Shown: piece after piece, positions 25,899 to 36,682 of the stretch | Layout: every line of letters begins with the position of its first letter | Position numbering within the stretch: position 1 is the stretch's first letter | Assembly (NCBI RefSeq): GCF_024508295.1 | Contig: NZ_CP101990.1 | Span: forward strand, 1,364,001 to 1,428,000 | Direction of reading: 5' to 3' | DNA: 64,000 nt | DNA from: Aeromicrobium duanguangcaii | GTDB lineage: Bacteria > Actinomycetota > Actinomycetes > Propionibacteriales > Nocardioidaceae | Made by a program: the position numbers and the translations under genes | The notes under the pieces: model-generated | Seen by the model: the letters and a program-made list of their open reading frames with translations, nothing else | Told to the model about the DNA's origin: nothing | Database searches by the model: none

Positions 25899-27122
25899 TC
25901 AGCTGAAGTCGGACGCGGTGCGCTTGGCGATGTCGAGGAAGGCCTGACGCGACTCGAGGTTCTCGCGCAGGTCCTTGACCTTCTTCTGGTCGCCGGCGGA
26001 CTCGGCCTTCGCGAGGTCGGCCTCGATCGCGGCGATCGCGTCCTCGAGCTTGGTGATCATGTCGTCCGCGCGGGCCGACTTCTCGGGGTCGGTGCGCTTC
26101 CACTCCTGGTCACCGGCGTCGCGGATCGCCTTCTCGACGGCGCGGATGCGGCCCTCGAGCTCCTTGATCTGGTCGCGCGGGACCTTGCCGGCGGCCTCCC
26201 AGCGGTCGGCGATGTCATGCCAGGCGCGACGGGTCGCGTCGAGGTCCTTGATCGGCAGCAGTGCCTCGGCCTCGACGAGGATCTCGCGCTTGGCGACCGC
26301 GTTGTCGGCGAACTCGGCCTCCTCGGCGGCGTTGGCGGCCTCACGGGCCGAGAAGAAGACGTCCTGGGCGCTGCGGAAGCGCTTCCAGAGCTTGTCCTCG
26401 ACGTTGCGCGGCGCGGAGCCGGCGGCCTTCCAGCGCTGCATGAGGTCGCGGTAGGCGCTCGAGGTGGCGCCCCACTCGGTGGAGTTCGAGAGGGCCTCGG
26501 CCTCCTCGATCAGCTTCTCCTTGACCTTCTGGGCCTTCTCGCGGCGCTCGCTCTGCTCGCCGAAGTGGGCCTTGCGCTTCTTCGTGTACGCGGTGCGCGC
26601 CGTCGAGAAGCGGTGCCACAGCTCGTCGTCGGCGGACTTGCTCAGCCGGGGGAGTGCCTTCCACTCGTCGAGGAGCGCGCGCAGCCGGTCGGCGCCGTTG
26701 CGCCAGTCCTGGCCGGCGCCGATCTTCTCGGCCTCGGTGACGATGCGGGTCTTGGCCTCGGTGGCCTCGGCGGTGCGCTGCTCGCGCTCGGCCTTGCGCT
26801 TCGCCCGCAGCTCACCGAGCGCGGGCTCGAGGGCGTCGAGGCGCGTCGACAGCGAGGCGAGGTCGCCGACCGCCTGCGCGTCGACGAGCTGCTCGCGGAT
26901 CGTCGCGATCGCCTTCGTGGCGTCGTCGGGCGACACCGTCCCGGCCTCGATGCGCTTCTCCAGCAGGCTCACCTCGGTCTCGAGGTTCTCGAACCGTCGC
27001 GTGTAGAACGCGAGCGCCTCGTCGGCGTCTCCGCCGGTCACCCATTGTCCAATCAGCCGCTCGCCGTCACCCTCCTTGACGTAGACGTTTCCATCTGCGT
27101 CCACACGGCCCCAGTCGCTCAT
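25899..27122 (-). CDS. DUF349 domain-containing protein
   Basis: A 407-residue, highly charged, almost entirely helical protein. After a short N-terminal strand region (MSDWGRVDADGNVYVKEGD) come repeated DUF349 units, visible as LLDEWKALPRLS, LMQRWKAAGSAP and IADRWEAAGKVP with LWHRF and LWKRF between them. It ends in a coiled-coil of about 60 residues. The molecular function of the family is not established. It converges with the GIY-YIG gene and is divergent from the MBL hydrolase. Confidence 0.9.
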   Translation of the reverse strand: MSDWGRVDADGNVYVKEGDGERLIGQWVTGGDADEALAFYTRRFENLETEVSLLEKRIEAGTVSPDDATKAIATIREQLVDAQAVGDLASLSTRLDALEPALGELRAKRKAEREQRTAEATEAKTRIVTEAEKIGAGQDWRNGADRLRALLDEWKALPRLSKSADDELWHRFSTARTAYTKKRKAHFGEQSERREKAQKVKEKLIEEAEALSNSTEWGATSSAYRDLMQRWKAAGSAPRNVEDKLWKRFRSAQDVFFSAREAANAAEEAEFADNAVAKREILVEAEALLPIKDLDATRRAWHDIADRWEAAGKVPRDQIKELEGRIRAVEKAIRDAGDQEWKRTDPEKSARADDMITKLEDAIAAIEADLAKAESAGDQKKVKDLRENLESRQAFLDIAKRTASDFS

Positions 27123-27165
27123 GGCGGTCAGTCTAGGAGGTTCGCGGCGCGGTGGCGTCCTCGCG

Positions 27166-27171
27166 TACCCT
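27166..27171 (+). promoter_or_regulatory. -10 box TACCCT of the MBL hydrolase-hisS-aspS operon
   Basis: TACCCT ends 7 nt before the GTG at 27179 with no ribosome-binding site, so the operon transcript is likely leaderless. It lies in the divergent gap with the DUF349 gene. Confidence 0.5.
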
Positions 27172-27178
27172 GACAGGC

Positions 27179-27874
27179 GTGCTTCTCACCGCCTTCCCCG
27201 CCGGACCACTGCAGGCGAACTGCTATTTCGTCGCCTCGGGACCGGGCCAACCGTGCGCCATCGTCGACCCGGGCCAGCAGTCCGCCGAGGGGGTGCGCGC
27301 GGTCGCCGCCGAGCATGATCTGCGACCCGCCGCCGTCCTGGTGACGCACGGACACTTCGACCACATGTGGGACGCCAAGCAGGTCGCCGACGAGTTCGGC
27401 TGCCCGCTGTGGATCCATCCCGCCGACCGCCACCTGCTCGCCGACCCGATGGCCGCGATCTCGAACGAGTCCGCCGCGATGCTGCGCGAGCAGATCGGCG
27501 ACATCGATCCGTCGCAGTTCGGCGAGCCGGCCGACGTCCGCGACGCCGTCGACGGCGCCACCATCGCGGTGGGCGACCTGACGATCACCGTCGACCACTG
27601 CCCGGGCCACACGCCGGGCACCGTCGCGTACCGCCTCGACTACACCGGACCCGAGCCCGTCTCGCAGATCATGTTCTCGGGCGACTTCCTGTTCTTCGGC
27701 TCCATCGGCCGCACCGACCTGGTCGGCGGCGACCACGCCGAGATGCTGCGCAGCCTGCAGAGCAAGATCCTCACGCTGCCCGACGACGTCGTGGTGCTGC
27801 CCGGCCACGGCCAGCAGTCGTCGATCGGTCGCGAGAAGCAGACCAACCCGTTCCTGCTGGAGTTGATGGCATGA
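27179..27874 (+). CDS. Metallo-beta-lactamase-fold hydrolase, glyoxalase II-like
   Basis: A 231-residue MBL-fold protein. The zinc motif THGHFDH lies near 58-64, with further ligands in HCPGHTPG and SGDFLF and a late VLPGHG. The start LLTAFPAGPLQANCY is typical for this family, which selects the GTG at 27179 over a longer ORF. Family members hydrolyse thioesters such as S-lactoylglutathione; in a mycothiol-using actinobacterium the substrate is uncertain. ATGA overlap with hisS. Confidence 0.9.
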   Translation: MLLTAFPAGPLQANCYFVASGPGQPCAIVDPGQQSAEGVRAVAAEHDLRPAAVLVTHGHFDHMWDAKQVADEFGCPLWIHPADRHLLADPMAAISNESAAMLREQIGDIDPSQFGEPADVRDAVDGATIAVGDLTITVDHCPGHTPGTVAYRLDYTGPEPVSQIMFSGDFLFFGSIGRTDLVGGDHAEMLRSLQSKILTLPDDVVVLPGHGQQSSIGREKQTNPFLLELMA

Positions 27875-29193
27875 GCAAGCTGTCCGGATTCCCGGAGTTC
27901 CTTCCCGCCGAGCGCAACGTCGAGCTGGCGGTCCTCGATCACCTCGCCCGCGTCTTCGAGCTGCACGGCTTCGCCAACATCGAGACTCGCGCCGTCGAGC
28001 CGCTCGAGACGCTGCTGCGCAAGGGCGAGATCGACAAGGAGGTCTACGCCGTCCGCCGGCTGCACGCCGACGAGTCCGAGGCCTCCGAGCTGGCGCTGCA
28101 CTTCGACCTCACGGTCCCGTTCGCGCGCTACGTCGTCGAGAACGCCGGCCACCTGCAGTTCCCGTTCCGCCGCTACCAGATCCAGAAGGTCTGGCGCGGC
28201 GAGCGCCCGCAGGCCGGCCGCTTCCGCGAGTTCACCCAGGCCGACATCGACATCGTCGGCGACGGCTCGCTGCCGTTCCACTTCGACGTCGAGGTCGCCC
28301 GTGTCATGGCCGAGGCGCTCGCGGGCCTGCCGATCCCCGGCCTGTCGATGACGCTGCAGGTCAGCAACCGCAAGGTGCTGGAGGGCTTCTACCTGGGCCT
28401 GGGCATCGAGCAGCCGACCGCGGTCATGCAGGTGATCGACAAGCTCGACAAGCTGACCGGCGACAAGATCGCCGACCTGCTGGGCGAGCTGGGTCTGACC
28501 GAGGACCAGGCGAACCTCTGCCTGGCCCTGGCCGAGATCATCACGACCGACACGTCGTTCGTGCAGCGCGTCCGCGACCTCGGTGTCGAGCACCCGATGC
28601 TGGACGAGGGACTGGCCGAGCTGGAGGCCGTCATCGCGGGGTGTGCCACTGTCGAGGGTGTGACCGTCACCGCCGACCTGCGCATCGCGCGCGGACTGGA
28701 CTACTACACCGGCACGGTCTTCGAGACCCGTGTGGCGGAGTTCCCGGCCCTGGGCTCGATCTGCTCGGGCGGCCGCTACGACCAGCTCGCCAGCGACGGC
28801 AAGCGCACCTACCCGGGCGTCGGCCTGTCGATCGGCGTCTCCCGCCTGCTGTCGACCCTCACGACCAGCGGCATCACCGCCAGCCGGTCGGTGCCGTCGG
28901 TGGTCCTGGTGGCCGTCAACGACGAGGCGTCCCGCCCCGAGAGCGACGCGATCGCCCAGCAGCTGCGCGCTCGCGGCATCGCCTGCGAGGTCGCCCCCAA
29001 CGCCCAGAAGTTCGGCAAGCAGATCCGCTTCGCCGAGCGCCGCGGCATCCCCTTCGTCTGGTTCGTCAACGACGATGGACACCAGGCGAAGGACATCCGA
29101 ACCGGTGAGCAGGCGTCGGCCGATCCCGACGCCTGGACACCCCCCGAGACCGACCTGCGACCGCAGGTGACCCACAAGGAGACGACAGCGTGA
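27871..29193 (+). CDS. hisS: Histidine--tRNA ligase
   Basis: Charges tRNA-His; 440 residues. Class II motif 1 region [10 protein letters not shown] near the start, motif 2 [16 protein letters not shown], the histidine-binding [12 protein letters not shown] and the GGRYDQL loop are all present, followed by an anticodon-binding domain from about 340. Translationally coupled on both sides: ATGA with the MBL gene and GTGA with aspS. Confidence 0.96.
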   Translation: MSKLSGFPEFLPAERNVELAVLDHLARVFELHGFANIETRAVEPLETLLRKGEIDKEVYAVRRLHADESEASELALHFDLTVPFARYVVENAGHLQFPFRRYQIQKVWRGERPQAGRFREFTQADIDIVGDGSLPFHFDVEVARVMAEALAGLPIPGLSMTLQVSNRKVLEGFYLGLGIEQPTAVMQVIDKLDKLTGDKIADLLGELGLTEDQANLCLALAEIITTDTSFVQRVRDLGVEHPMLDEGLAELEAVIAGCATVEGVTVTADLRIARGLDYYTGTVFETRVAEFPALGSICSGGRYDQLASDGKRTYPGVGLSIGVSRLLSTLTTSGITASRSVPSVVLVAVNDEASRPESDAIAQQLRARGIACEVAPNAQKFGKQIRFAERRGIPFVWFVNDDGHQAKDIRTGEQASADPDAWTPPETDLRPQVTHKETTA

Positions 29194-30962
29194 TCTGCAC
29201 CCATGACGCCGGGACCCTGACCGCCGCGAACATCGGCGAGAGCGTCACGCTCGCCGGCTGGGTCGCGCGCCGCCGCGACCACGGCGGAGTCGCCTTCATC
29301 GACCTGCGCGAGGCCAGCGGCGTCGCCCAGGTCGTCGTCCGCGAGGACGTCGCCCACCAGCTGCGCAACGAGTTCTGCATCAAGGTCACCGGCACGGTCC
29401 AGCGCCGTCCCGAGGGCAACGAGAACCCGGCGATCCCCACCGGCGAGATCGAGGTCATCGCCGACGACGTCGAGATCCTCTCGAAGTCCGAGCCGCTGCC
29501 GTTCCCGATCGACGAGCACGTCGAGGTGGGCGAGGAGGCACGCCTCAAGCACCGCTACCTCGACCTGCGCCGGCCCGCCCCGGCCCACGCGATGCGGCTG
29601 CGCTCGAAGGTCAACGCCACGGCGCGCCGCGTGCTGGAGGGCCACGACTTCGTCGAGGTCGAGACGCCCACGCTGACCCGCTCCACGCCCGAGGGCGCCC
29701 GCGACTTCCTCGTGCCGGCGCGTCTGCGTCCGGGCAGCTGGTACGCGCTGCCGCAGAGCCCGCAGCTGTTCAAGCAGCTGCTCATGGTCGGCGGCCTCGA
29801 GCGGTACTACCAGATCGCGCGCTGCTACCGCGACGAGGACTTCCGTGCCGATCGTCAGCCCGAGTTCACCCAGCTCGACATCGAGATGAGCTTCGTCGAC
29901 CCCGACGACGTCATGGCGCTGGCCGAGGAGATCTACGTCGCGCTGTGGAAGCTGATCGACGTCGACCTGCCCACGCCGTTCCCGCGCATCACCTACGCGG
30001 ACGCGATGAGCAAGTACGGCTCGGACAAGCCGGACCTGCGCTTCGACCTCGAGCTGGTCGAGCTGACCGACTACTTCAAGGACACGCCCTTCCGCGTGTT
30101 CCAGGCGCCCTACGTCGGTGCGGTCGTGCACCCCGGTGGCGCCTCCCAGGCCCGCCGCACGCTCGACGGCTGGCAGGAGTGGGCCAAGCAGCGCGGCGCC
30201 CGTGGCCTGGCCTACGTGCTCGTCCAGGAGGACGGCTCGCTGACCGGACCGGTCGCCAAGAACCTGTCCGACGCCGAGCGTGAGGGTCTCGTCGAGGCCG
30301 TCGGCGCGAAGCCCGGCGACGCCGTCTACTTCTCGGCCGGCCCGGTCAAGAGCTCGCGTCAGCTGCTCGGCGCCGCGCGCATCGAGATCGCCAAGCGCGA
30401 GAACCTCATCGACGAGTCGAAGTGGGCCTTCTGCTTCGTCGTCGACTGGCCGATGTTCGAGTCCGTCAGCGAGCTCGACTCCGGTGACGTCGCCGTCGGC
30501 GGCGGCGAGTGGACCGCCGTGCACCACGCGTTCACGGCGCCCCAGGATCCCGCGACCCTCGCGACGCCCGGCGAGTCCCTCGCCCAGGCCTACGACATCG
30601 TCTGCAACGGCAACGAGGTCGGCGGCGGCTCGATCCGTATCCATCGCGAGGACGTGCAGAAGCGCGTCTTCGAGATCATGGGCATCGGCGAGGACGAGGC
30701 CCAGGAGAAGTTCGGCTTCCTGCTCGACGCGTTCAAGTACGGCGCCCCGCCGCACGGCGGCATCGCCTTCGGCTGGGACCGCACGGTCGCGCTGCTGGCC
30801 GGCGCCGACTCGATCCGCGAGGTCATCGCGTTCCCGAAGTCCGGTGGCGGCTACGACCCGCTGACCGCGGCTCCGGCGCCGATCACGCCCGAGCAGCGTG
30901 CCGAGGCCGGTGTCGACGCCACCCCGGACGAGGACGAGGACGAGGACGAGAAGCAGGCATGA
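29190..30962 (+). CDS. aspS: Aspartate--tRNA ligase
   Basis: A 590-residue class II synthetase. An OB-fold anticodon domain (about 15-105, with [17 protein letters not shown]) is followed by the catalytic core with [39 protein letters not shown], a bacterial GAD insertion domain (about 290-410), and GGIAFGWDR at the end. Actinobacteria often lack gatCAB-independent AsnRS, so a non-discriminating specificity is possible but cannot be read here. An acidic EDEDEDEK tail closes the protein. Confidence 0.96.
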   Translation: MICTHDAGTLTAANIGESVTLAGWVARRRDHGGVAFIDLREASGVAQVVVREDVAHQLRNEFCIKVTGTVQRRPEGNENPAIPTGEIEVIADDVEILSKSEPLPFPIDEHVEVGEEARLKHRYLDLRRPAPAHAMRLRSKVNATARRVLEGHDFVEVETPTLTRSTPEGARDFLVPARLRPGSWYALPQSPQLFKQLLMVGGLERYYQIARCYRDEDFRADRQPEFTQLDIEMSFVDPDDVMALAEEIYVALWKLIDVDLPTPFPRITYADAMSKYGSDKPDLRFDLELVELTDYFKDTPFRVFQAPYVGAVVHPGGASQARRTLDGWQEWAKQRGARGLAYVLVQEDGSLTGPVAKNLSDAEREGLVEAVGAKPGDAVYFSAGPVKSSRQLLGAARIEIAKRENLIDESKWAFCFVVDWPMFESVSELDSGDVAVGGGEWTAVHHAFTAPQDPATLATPGESLAQAYDIVCNGNEVGGGSIRIHREDVQKRVFEIMGIGEDEAQEKFGFLLDAFKYGAPPHGGIAFGWDRTVALLAGADSIREVIAFPKSGGGYDPLTAAPAPITPEQRAEAGVDATPDEDEDEDEKQA

Positions 30963-31492
30963 GCACCTGGCTGCCTCCGGAGGAGGACCCGCGCCCTCAG
31001 GGCAAGCCGGTCGGTGAGCTGGCCACGTACGCCGAGTACCTGGCCTACCACCGGCTGACCTTGCAGCTGAAGTGCGACGGGCTCTCCCCGGAGCAGCTGG
31101 CGCTGCGCAGCGTGGCGCCCAGCACGCTGTCGCTGCTCGGTCTCGTGCGGCACCTCGCGTACGTCGAACACCACTGGTTCGTCCAGGTCGCCCAGCAGTC
31201 CGACGAGGAGTCGCTGTTCCTCGAGGCCGACGACCGGGACGCCGACTTCACCGGCGCCGTCGGCACGCAGGAGTGCGTCGATGAGGCGTTCGGGGCACTG
31301 CGGCTGCAGATCGCCCGGGCCGACGAGTGGCTCGACGTCCTCGACGACACGGACCTCGGTCGCGAGCTGCCCCACGGCAGTGGCACGATCTCGATCCGCG
31401 AGCTGCTGGTCCACATGATCGAGGAGTACGCCCGCCACAACGGCCACGCCGACCTGCTGCGCGAGTGCATCGACGGTCGTACGGGGGACTAG
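30959..31492 (+). CDS. DinB-family protein (DUF664)
   Basis: A 177-residue four-helix-bundle protein of the DinB/YfiT group. It has [15 protein letters not shown] in the second helix and [15 protein letters not shown] near the C-terminus, which supply the histidines of the usual metal triad. Relatives are metal-dependent thiol transferases using mycothiol or bacillithiol; the substrate is unknown. ATGA overlap with aspS. Confidence 0.88.
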   Translation: MSTWLPPEEDPRPQGKPVGELATYAEYLAYHRLTLQLKCDGLSPEQLALRSVAPSTLSLLGLVRHLAYVEHHWFVQVAQQSDEESLFLEADDRDADFTGAVGTQECVDEAFGALRLQIARADEWLDVLDDTDLGRELPHGSGTISIRELLVHMIEEYARHNGHADLLRECIDGRTGD

Positions 31493-31495
31493 ACC

Positions 31496-31891
31496 ATGTG
31501 GGAGATCCTCGGCTCGTGGCCGGTCGTCATCGCGGTGTTCCTGGTCGGCGCCGCGGCGCTGGCCGGAACGGCGCGGAGGTCCCGCCGCATCCTCGTGGCC
31601 GCCGCGGTCCTCTCGATCGCGACGGTCGGAGCGTGGGTCGCGACGGCGACACCGGTGACGATCGACGGGGCGACGTGCAACCACCGCGCGACACCGTACG
31701 GCGTGAACCACACCGAACTCGACCACAGCACCGCCGAGGAACTGCGCGAGTCCGACGTGGACGTCGACCGGTACGCGTGCCGTGACGCCCTCCGCACCCG
31801 GTACGTGCTGACCGGCGCGGGGTACCTCGTGCTGACCCTCGGTGGGGCGGCGATGATCGGTCGCCGTCCGAGGGTGGCGGCGCGCGACTAG
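31496..31891 (+). CDS. Small membrane protein, function unknown
   Basis: A 131-residue protein with hydrophobic helices at about 7-24, 32-51 and 105-122, and an extracytoplasmic-looking loop holding two cysteines (ATCNHRA and YACRDA) that could pair. I do not recognise the family. The ATG follows the DinB stop by 3 bp. Its TAG stop is the first half of the rarA -10 box. Confidence 0.7.
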   Translation: MWEILGSWPVVIAVFLVGAAALAGTARRSRRILVAAAVLSIATVGAWVATATPVTIDGATCNHRATPYGVNHTELDHSTAEELRESDVDVDRYACRDALRTRYVLTGAGYLVLTLGGAAMIGRRPRVAARD

Positions 31892-31894
31892 GCT
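31889..31894 (+). promoter_or_regulatory. -10 box TAGGCT of rarA, built on an upstream stop codon
   Basis: The TAG stop of the preceding membrane-protein gene forms TAGGCT, ending 7 nt before the rarA ATG; no ribosome-binding site is present. Confidence 0.5.
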
Positions 31895-31901
31895 GGTCCG
31901 C

Positions 31902-33266
31902 ATGGCTGACGGACTGTTCGATCTCCCGGATCAGGCGCCGTCGGACTCCCGACGCGACTCGAGCGGCTCGCTGGCCGGCAACGTCCACTCCAGCGCTCCG
32001 CTGGCCGTCCGGATGCGACCGCAGTCGCTCGACGAGCTGGTGGGTCAGCAGCACCTGCTGGCACCGGGCTCGCCGCTGCGCCGGATGATCGAGGGCAACG
32101 CTCCGCTGACCGTCCTGCTGTGGGGGCCTCCGGGCACCGGCAAGACCACACTCGCCAGCCTGATCAGTCACCAGACCGACCGGCGCTTCGTCGAGGTCTC
32201 GGCCGTCAGCGCGGGCGTCAAGGAGGTCCGCGAGGTCATCGCCGGCGCTCGCCAGGCGCTGTCGCGCGGCAAGGAGACCGTTCTCTTCGTCGACGAGGTC
32301 CACCGCTTCAGCAAGGCCCAGCAGGACGCACTGCTGCCCGGCGTCGAGAACCGGTGGGTCAGCCTCGTCGCGGCGACCACCGAGAACCCGCACTTCAGCG
32401 TGATCTCGCCGCTGCTGAGCCGCTCGCTGCTGCTCACGCTCCAGCCCCTGACCGACGACGACATCGCCATCCTCGTGGACCGGGCGATGACCGACGAGCG
32501 GGGCTTCGGCGGCAAGATCACGATCAGCGACGAGGCCCGCGACCACCTGGTCCGCCTCGCCGGCGGCGACGGTCGCCGCGTGCTGACCTACCTCGAGGCT
32601 GCCGCCGGCGCCGCCTCGGACCAGGGTCACGCCGAGATCACCCTCGACGACGCAGCGCTGGCCGTCGACAAGGCCGCCGTGCGGTACGACCGCCAGGGCG
32701 ACCAGCACTACGACGTCACGAGCGCCTTCATCAAGTCGATCCGCGGCTCGGACGTGGACGCGGCGCTGCACTACCTGGCCCGGATGATCGAGGCGGGGGA
32801 GGACCCCCGTTTCATCGCCCGGCGGCTGATGATCCACGCCAGCGAGGACATCGGCATGGCCGACCCGACGGCGCTGCCGATGACGACCGCGACCGCTCAG
32901 GCCGTCGCGATGATCGGCTTCCCCGAGGCGCGCATCCCGCTGGCGCAGGCCGTGATCCACCTCGCGACCGCGCCGAAGTCCAACGCCGTGATCCGTGCGA
33001 TCGACGCCGCGATGGCCGACGTCCGGGCCGGCAAGGTCGGTCCCGTGCCGCCCGCGTTGCGTGACGCCCACTACGCCGGGGCCAAGAAGCTGGGCCACGG
33101 TCACGACTACGCCTACCCCCACAACGACACCCGCGGGGTGGTGCCGCAGCAGTACGCGCCCGACGACGTCGACGGCTCGGACTACTACGAGCCGGGGCCG
33201 CACGGGGCCGAAGGGGCCATCGCCGAGCGACTCGCCCGAATCCGCGCGATCGTCCGGGACCGGTAA
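31902..33266 (+). CDS. rarA: Replication-associated recombination protein A (RarA/MgsA)
   Basis: A 454-residue AAA+ ATPase acting at stalled forks and single-stranded gaps. An N-terminal extension precedes the [17 protein letters not shown] box. Walker A is GPPGTGKT (75-82), Walker B DEVHRFSK, sensor 1 ATTENPHF, and the RarA-specific C-terminal tetramerisation part includes [14 protein letters not shown] and [16 protein letters not shown] start behind a -10 box. Its TAA stop begins the next promoter. Confidence 0.95.
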   Translation: MADGLFDLPDQAPSDSRRDSSGSLAGNVHSSAPLAVRMRPQSLDELVGQQHLLAPGSPLRRMIEGNAPLTVLLWGPPGTGKTTLASLISHQTDRRFVEVSAVSAGVKEVREVIAGARQALSRGKETVLFVDEVHRFSKAQQDALLPGVENRWVSLVAATTENPHFSVISPLLSRSLLLTLQPLTDDDIAILVDRAMTDERGFGGKITISDEARDHLVRLAGGDGRRVLTYLEAAAGAASDQGHAEITLDDAALAVDKAAVRYDRQGDQHYDVTSAFIKSIRGSDVDAALHYLARMIEAGEDPRFIARRLMIHASEDIGMADPTALPMTTATAQAVAMIGFPEARIPLAQAVIHLATAPKSNAVIRAIDAAMADVRAGKVGPVPPALRDAHYAGAKKLGHGHDYAYPHNDTRGVVPQQYAPDDVDGSDYYEPGPHGAEGAIAERLARIRAIVRDR

Positions 33267-33269
33267 CCT
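33264..33269 (+). promoter_or_regulatory. -10 box TAACCT built on the rarA stop codon
   Basis: The rarA TAA forms TAACCT, 7 nt before the ATG of the next gene, which lacks a ribosome-binding site. Confidence 0.5.
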
Positions 33270-33276
33270 CGTTCTC

Positions 33277-33753
33277 ATGTCCGTGCAGTGGGTGATCCTC
33301 GTCGTCACGGCCGTGCTGGCCGTCGTCGCGGTCGTCGCTGCCGTGGTCACGCTGCGCGCACTGCGCCAGATCAAGGCCGTCGAACGCGAGGCCCGCGAGG
33401 ATCGTGCCGCCCTCGTCGTGACCGAGTCGGCGCCCGCGCCGGAGCCGGTGACGATCACCGAGGAGGCGCCGTCGGCCGAGGTCGTGCGGATCGTCGAAGG
33501 TCGCGTGATCGTCCAGCCGACCCAGGACCAGCTCGTCGCGGCCACCATGACCCGGCCCGCCGTGCGACTCAACGTGTGGGCCGCGGGCATCGCCCACGCC
33601 CTGCGCCCCGAGAGCCGTGACCGGATCCTGGGGCTGATGCGTCGCGAGTACCGGGGCCGCAAGCGAGCTCGCCAGCGGGCCGCGCGTGCCGCGGCTCGCG
33701 CCACCAACGGCCCGCCGCCGCCCGCCGGCGGACGCGACTGGGTGGGCTCATGA
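33277..33753 (+). CDS. Membrane-anchored hypothetical protein
   Basis: A 158-residue protein with one N-terminal membrane helix (about 4-26), a charged linker (RALRQIKAVEREAREDRA), a Glu/Pro-rich stretch, a short conserved-looking domain (EVVRIVEGRVIVQPTQDQL through AHALRPESRDRI), and a strongly basic Arg/Ala-rich tail that could bind nucleic acid or membrane. I do not recognise a function. Its place between rarA and alaS, with a DUF6167-like gene next, recurs in Nocardioidaceae as far as I recall. ATGA overlap downstream. Confidence 0.75.
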   Translation: MSVQWVILVVTAVLAVVAVVAAVVTLRALRQIKAVEREAREDRAALVVTESAPAPEPVTITEEAPSAEVVRIVEGRVIVQPTQDQLVAATMTRPAVRLNVWAAGIAHALRPESRDRILGLMRREYRGRKRARQRAARAAARATNGPPPPAGGRDWVGS

Positions 33754-34025
33754 GCGCCCGCGTCGTCTGGTTCGTCGCCGGCGCGGCCGCCGGCGTCTAC
33801 TCCAGCGTCAAGGCCAAGCGCGCCGCCTACCGATTGTCGATGCCCGGCCTGATCGACCAGGCCGCCGCTCTCGGCTCCGGGGTGCGTGCCTTCCGGGCCG
33901 AGATGCACGAGGGCATGAACTCCAAGGAGCACCAGCTGCGCACCCACCTGCTGGCCTCCGATCCCGAACTCCGGCTCGCTCTGACCGAGCCCACCGACCC
34001 CTCCGAAAAGAAGGAACTTCCCTGA
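33750..34025 (+). CDS. DUF6167-like small protein
   Basis: A 91-residue protein beginning MSARVVWFVAGAAAGVYSSVKAK at its N-terminus, a short membrane or amphipathic helix with small-residue repeats, then a helical region and a Thr/Glu/Lys-rich tail. It matches the small proteins found just before alaS in many actinobacteria; function unknown. ATGA overlap with the preceding gene and TGATG overlap with alaS mark it as part of that operon. Confidence 0.75.
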   Translation: MSARVVWFVAGAAAGVYSSVKAKRAAYRLSMPGLIDQAAALGSGVRAFRAEMHEGMNSKEHQLRTHLLASDPELRLALTEPTDPSEKKELP

Positions 34026-36682
34026 TGGAGACCGCTGAGATCCGGCGCCGATTCCTGTCCCACTTCGAGAACGCCGGCCACACGGTCGTGCCTTCGGCCC
34101 CGCTGCTGTTCGACGACCCGAACCTGCTGTTCGTCAACGCCGGCATGGTCCCGTTCAAGCCGTACTTCCTCGGCCAGGAGACCCCGCCGTTCGACCGCGC
34201 CACGAGCGTGCAGAAGTGCGTGCGCACCCTCGACATCGAGGAGGTCGGCAAGACCACCCGTCACGGCACGTTCTTCCAGATGAACGGCAACTTCAGCTTC
34301 GGTGACTACTTCAAGGAAGGTGCGATCACGCACGCCTGGGAGCTCATCACCAACTCGGTCGACGACGGTGGCCTGGGCTTCGACCCCGACAAGATCTGGG
34401 TCACGGTCCTGCACACCGACACCGAGTCGCGCGAGCTGTGGAAGAAGGTCGCCGGCCTGCCCGACGAGCGGATCCAGAACCGCGGCCTGCTGGACAACTA
34501 CTGGCACATGGGTGTCGAGGGTCCCGGCGGTCCGTGCTCGGAGATCTACGTCGACCGCGGCCCGCAGTACGGCCCCGACGGCGGCCCCGAGGCCGACGAG
34601 GACCGGTTCCTGGAGATCTGGAACCTGGTCTTCATGCAGGAGGAGATCACCAACGTCACCGCGAAGGACCAGTTCGACGTGGTGGGACCCCTGCCGCAGC
34701 AGAACATCGACACGGGCATGGGCCTCGAGCGCGTCGCGTACCTCCTGCAGGGCAAGGAGAACATGTACGAGATCGACGAGGTCTACCCCGTGATCGCCAA
34801 GGCCTCCGAGCTCAGCGGCCGGGCCTACGGGGCCGACCACGAGGACGACGTCCGCTTCCGCGTCATCGCCGACCACGTCCGCAGCAGCCTGATGCTGATC
34901 GGTGACGGCGTCACCCCCGGCAACGAGTCGCGCGGCTACGTGCTGCGTCGCCTGCTGCGCCGCGCGGTCCGCTCCATGCGCCTGCTGGGCTACGACGACC
35001 CGGCGCTGCCCGAGCTGCTGCCGGTCAGCCTCGAGCGCATGAAGGCCTCCTACCCCGAGCTGGAGACCGACTTCGCACGGATCAGTCAGATCGCCTACGC
35101 CGAGGAGGAGGCGTTCCGCCAGACCCTCGGCAAGGGCACGCAGATCTTCGACGTCGCGGCCGGCGAGACCAAGAAGTCCGGCGGCACGGTGCTCAGCGGC
35201 GACCAGGCGTTCGCGCTGCACGACACGTACGGCTTCCCGATCGACCTGACGCTGGAGATGGCGCAGGAGCAGGGCCTGTCGGTCGACCAGGAGGGCTTCC
35301 GGGCGCTCATGTCCGAGCAGCGGGCTCGCGCCAAGGCCGACGCGAAGGCCAAGAAGGGCGTCCACGCCGACACCACGATCTACCGCCAGACGATCGACGC
35401 CTTCGGCCCGACCGACTGGCTGGCGTACACGAACCTCATCACCGAGTCCACGGTCCTGGCGCTGCTGTCCGGCGGAGCGCAGGTCCCCGTCCTGTCCGAG
35501 GGACAGGTGGGCGAGGTCGTCCTCGACCGCACCGGCTTCTACGCCGAGTCCGGCGGCCAGAACGCCGACGCCGGCATGCTGCGCTGGGACGGCGGCCAGG
35601 CCGAGGTGCTCGACGTCCAGCGGCCCATCCGCGGCCTGGTCGTCCACCAGGTCCGGGTCCAGTCCGGCGAGCTGACCACCGGCGCCGACCTGTCGGCCGA
35701 GGTCGACCACGACTGGCGCCTCGGCGCCCGCCAGGCGCACTCGGGCACGCACGTCGTGCACGCCGCGCTGCGTGAGGTGCTCGGCCCGACGGCGCTGCAG
35801 TCCGGCTCGTACAACCGCCCCGGCTACCTGCGCCTCGACTTCGGCTGGGGCGGCGCGCTCGATCCCGAGCAGCTGCACCGGGTCGAGCACGTCTCGAACC
35901 GCGCCCTGCGCGAGGACCTGCAGGTCTCGCAGCACTGGATGAGCCTGCCCGAGGCCAAGGAGTTCGGCGCCCTGGCGCTGTTCGGCGAGACCTACGGCGA
36001 GCAGGTGCGCGTCATCGAGATCGGCGGCCCCTGGTCGCGTGAGCTCTGCGGCGGCACCCACGTCGAGCGCTCCAGCCAGATCGGCACCGTCGTGCTGACC
36101 TCCGACACCTCCGTCGGCGCGGGACACCGCCGCGTCGAGGCGTTCGTCGGCATCGAGGGCTTCGAGTACCTGGCCCGCGAGCGCGACCTGGTCTCGCAGC
36201 TGACCGAGATGCTCAAGGCCAAGCCCGACGACGTGCCCGCCAAGGTCAACGACCTCGTCTCGCGCCTCAAGGCGACCGAGAAGGAGCTCGAGAAGATCAA
36301 GAGCGCCCAGCTGCAGGGCGCGGCCGGCGACATCGCCGCGGCCGCGACGGACGTCGACGGTGTCGCGTTCGTCGGTCACCGCGCCGAGGGCGTCGGTGGC
36401 GGCGACGTGCGTCAGCTCGCGCTCGACATCCGTGGCCGCCTGCAGGACCGCCCCGCGGTCGTCGTGGTCGTCGGCACCGCCGGTGACAAGCCGTCGGCCG
36501 TCGTGGCGCTGACCCCGCAGGCGGTCGACCGCGGCCTCTCGGCGCAGCAGCTGATCACGGTCGTGGGCCAGCACATCGGCGGACGCGGCGGCGGCAAGGC
36601 CGACGTCGCCCAGGGCGGCGGCACGGACCTCGGTGGCATCGAGCCGGCGTTCGGCGCGGTCCGGGAGGCCCTGCGCGGATGA
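34025..36682 (+). CDS. alaS: Alanine--tRNA ligase
   Basis: Charges tRNA-Ala; 885 residues. The class II core starts METAEIRRRFLSHFE and contains RHGTFFQMNGNFSFGDYFKE and GNESRGYVLRRLLRRA. The editing domain has the zinc motif region HSGTHVVHAAL near 578 and CGGTHVE near 678 (AlaX-like). A C-terminal coiled-coil and C-Ala domain end in GGGKADVAQGGGTD. The length and order are those of a full bacterial AlaRS. TGATG coupling upstream and ATGA coupling to ruvX. Confidence 0.97.
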   Translation: METAEIRRRFLSHFENAGHTVVPSAPLLFDDPNLLFVNAGMVPFKPYFLGQETPPFDRATSVQKCVRTLDIEEVGKTTRHGTFFQMNGNFSFGDYFKEGAITHAWELITNSVDDGGLGFDPDKIWVTVLHTDTESRELWKKVAGLPDERIQNRGLLDNYWHMGVEGPGGPCSEIYVDRGPQYGPDGGPEADEDRFLEIWNLVFMQEEITNVTAKDQFDVVGPLPQQNIDTGMGLERVAYLLQGKENMYEIDEVYPVIAKASELSGRAYGADHEDDVRFRVIADHVRSSLMLIGDGVTPGNESRGYVLRRLLRRAVRSMRLLGYDDPALPELLPVSLERMKASYPELETDFARISQIAYAEEEAFRQTLGKGTQIFDVAAGETKKSGGTVLSGDQAFALHDTYGFPIDLTLEMAQEQGLSVDQEGFRALMSEQRARAKADAKAKKGVHADTTIYRQTIDAFGPTDWLAYTNLITESTVLALLSGGAQVPVLSEGQVGEVVLDRTGFYAESGGQNADAGMLRWDGGQAEVLDVQRPIRGLVVHQVRVQSGELTTGADLSAEVDHDWRLGARQAHSGTHVVHAALREVLGPTALQSGSYNRPGYLRLDFGWGGALDPEQLHRVEHVSNRALREDLQVSQHWMSLPEAKEFGALALFGETYGEQVRVIEIGGPWSRELCGGTHVERSSQIGTVVLTSDTSVGAGHRRVEAFVGIEGFEYLARERDLVSQLTEMLKAKPDDVPAKVNDLVSRLKATEKELEKIKSAQLQGAAGDIAAAATDVDGVAFVGHRAEGVGGGDVRQLALDIRGRLQDRPAVVVVVGTAGDKPSAVVALTPQAVDRGLSAQQLITVVGQHIGGRGGGKADVAQGGGTDLGGIEPAFGAVREALRG

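Noticed and set aside
33827..36574. 915-residue minus-strand frame antisense to alaS
   Set aside because: AlaRS on the plus strand is unambiguous; the antisense product is low-complexity Leu/Val/Asp-rich.
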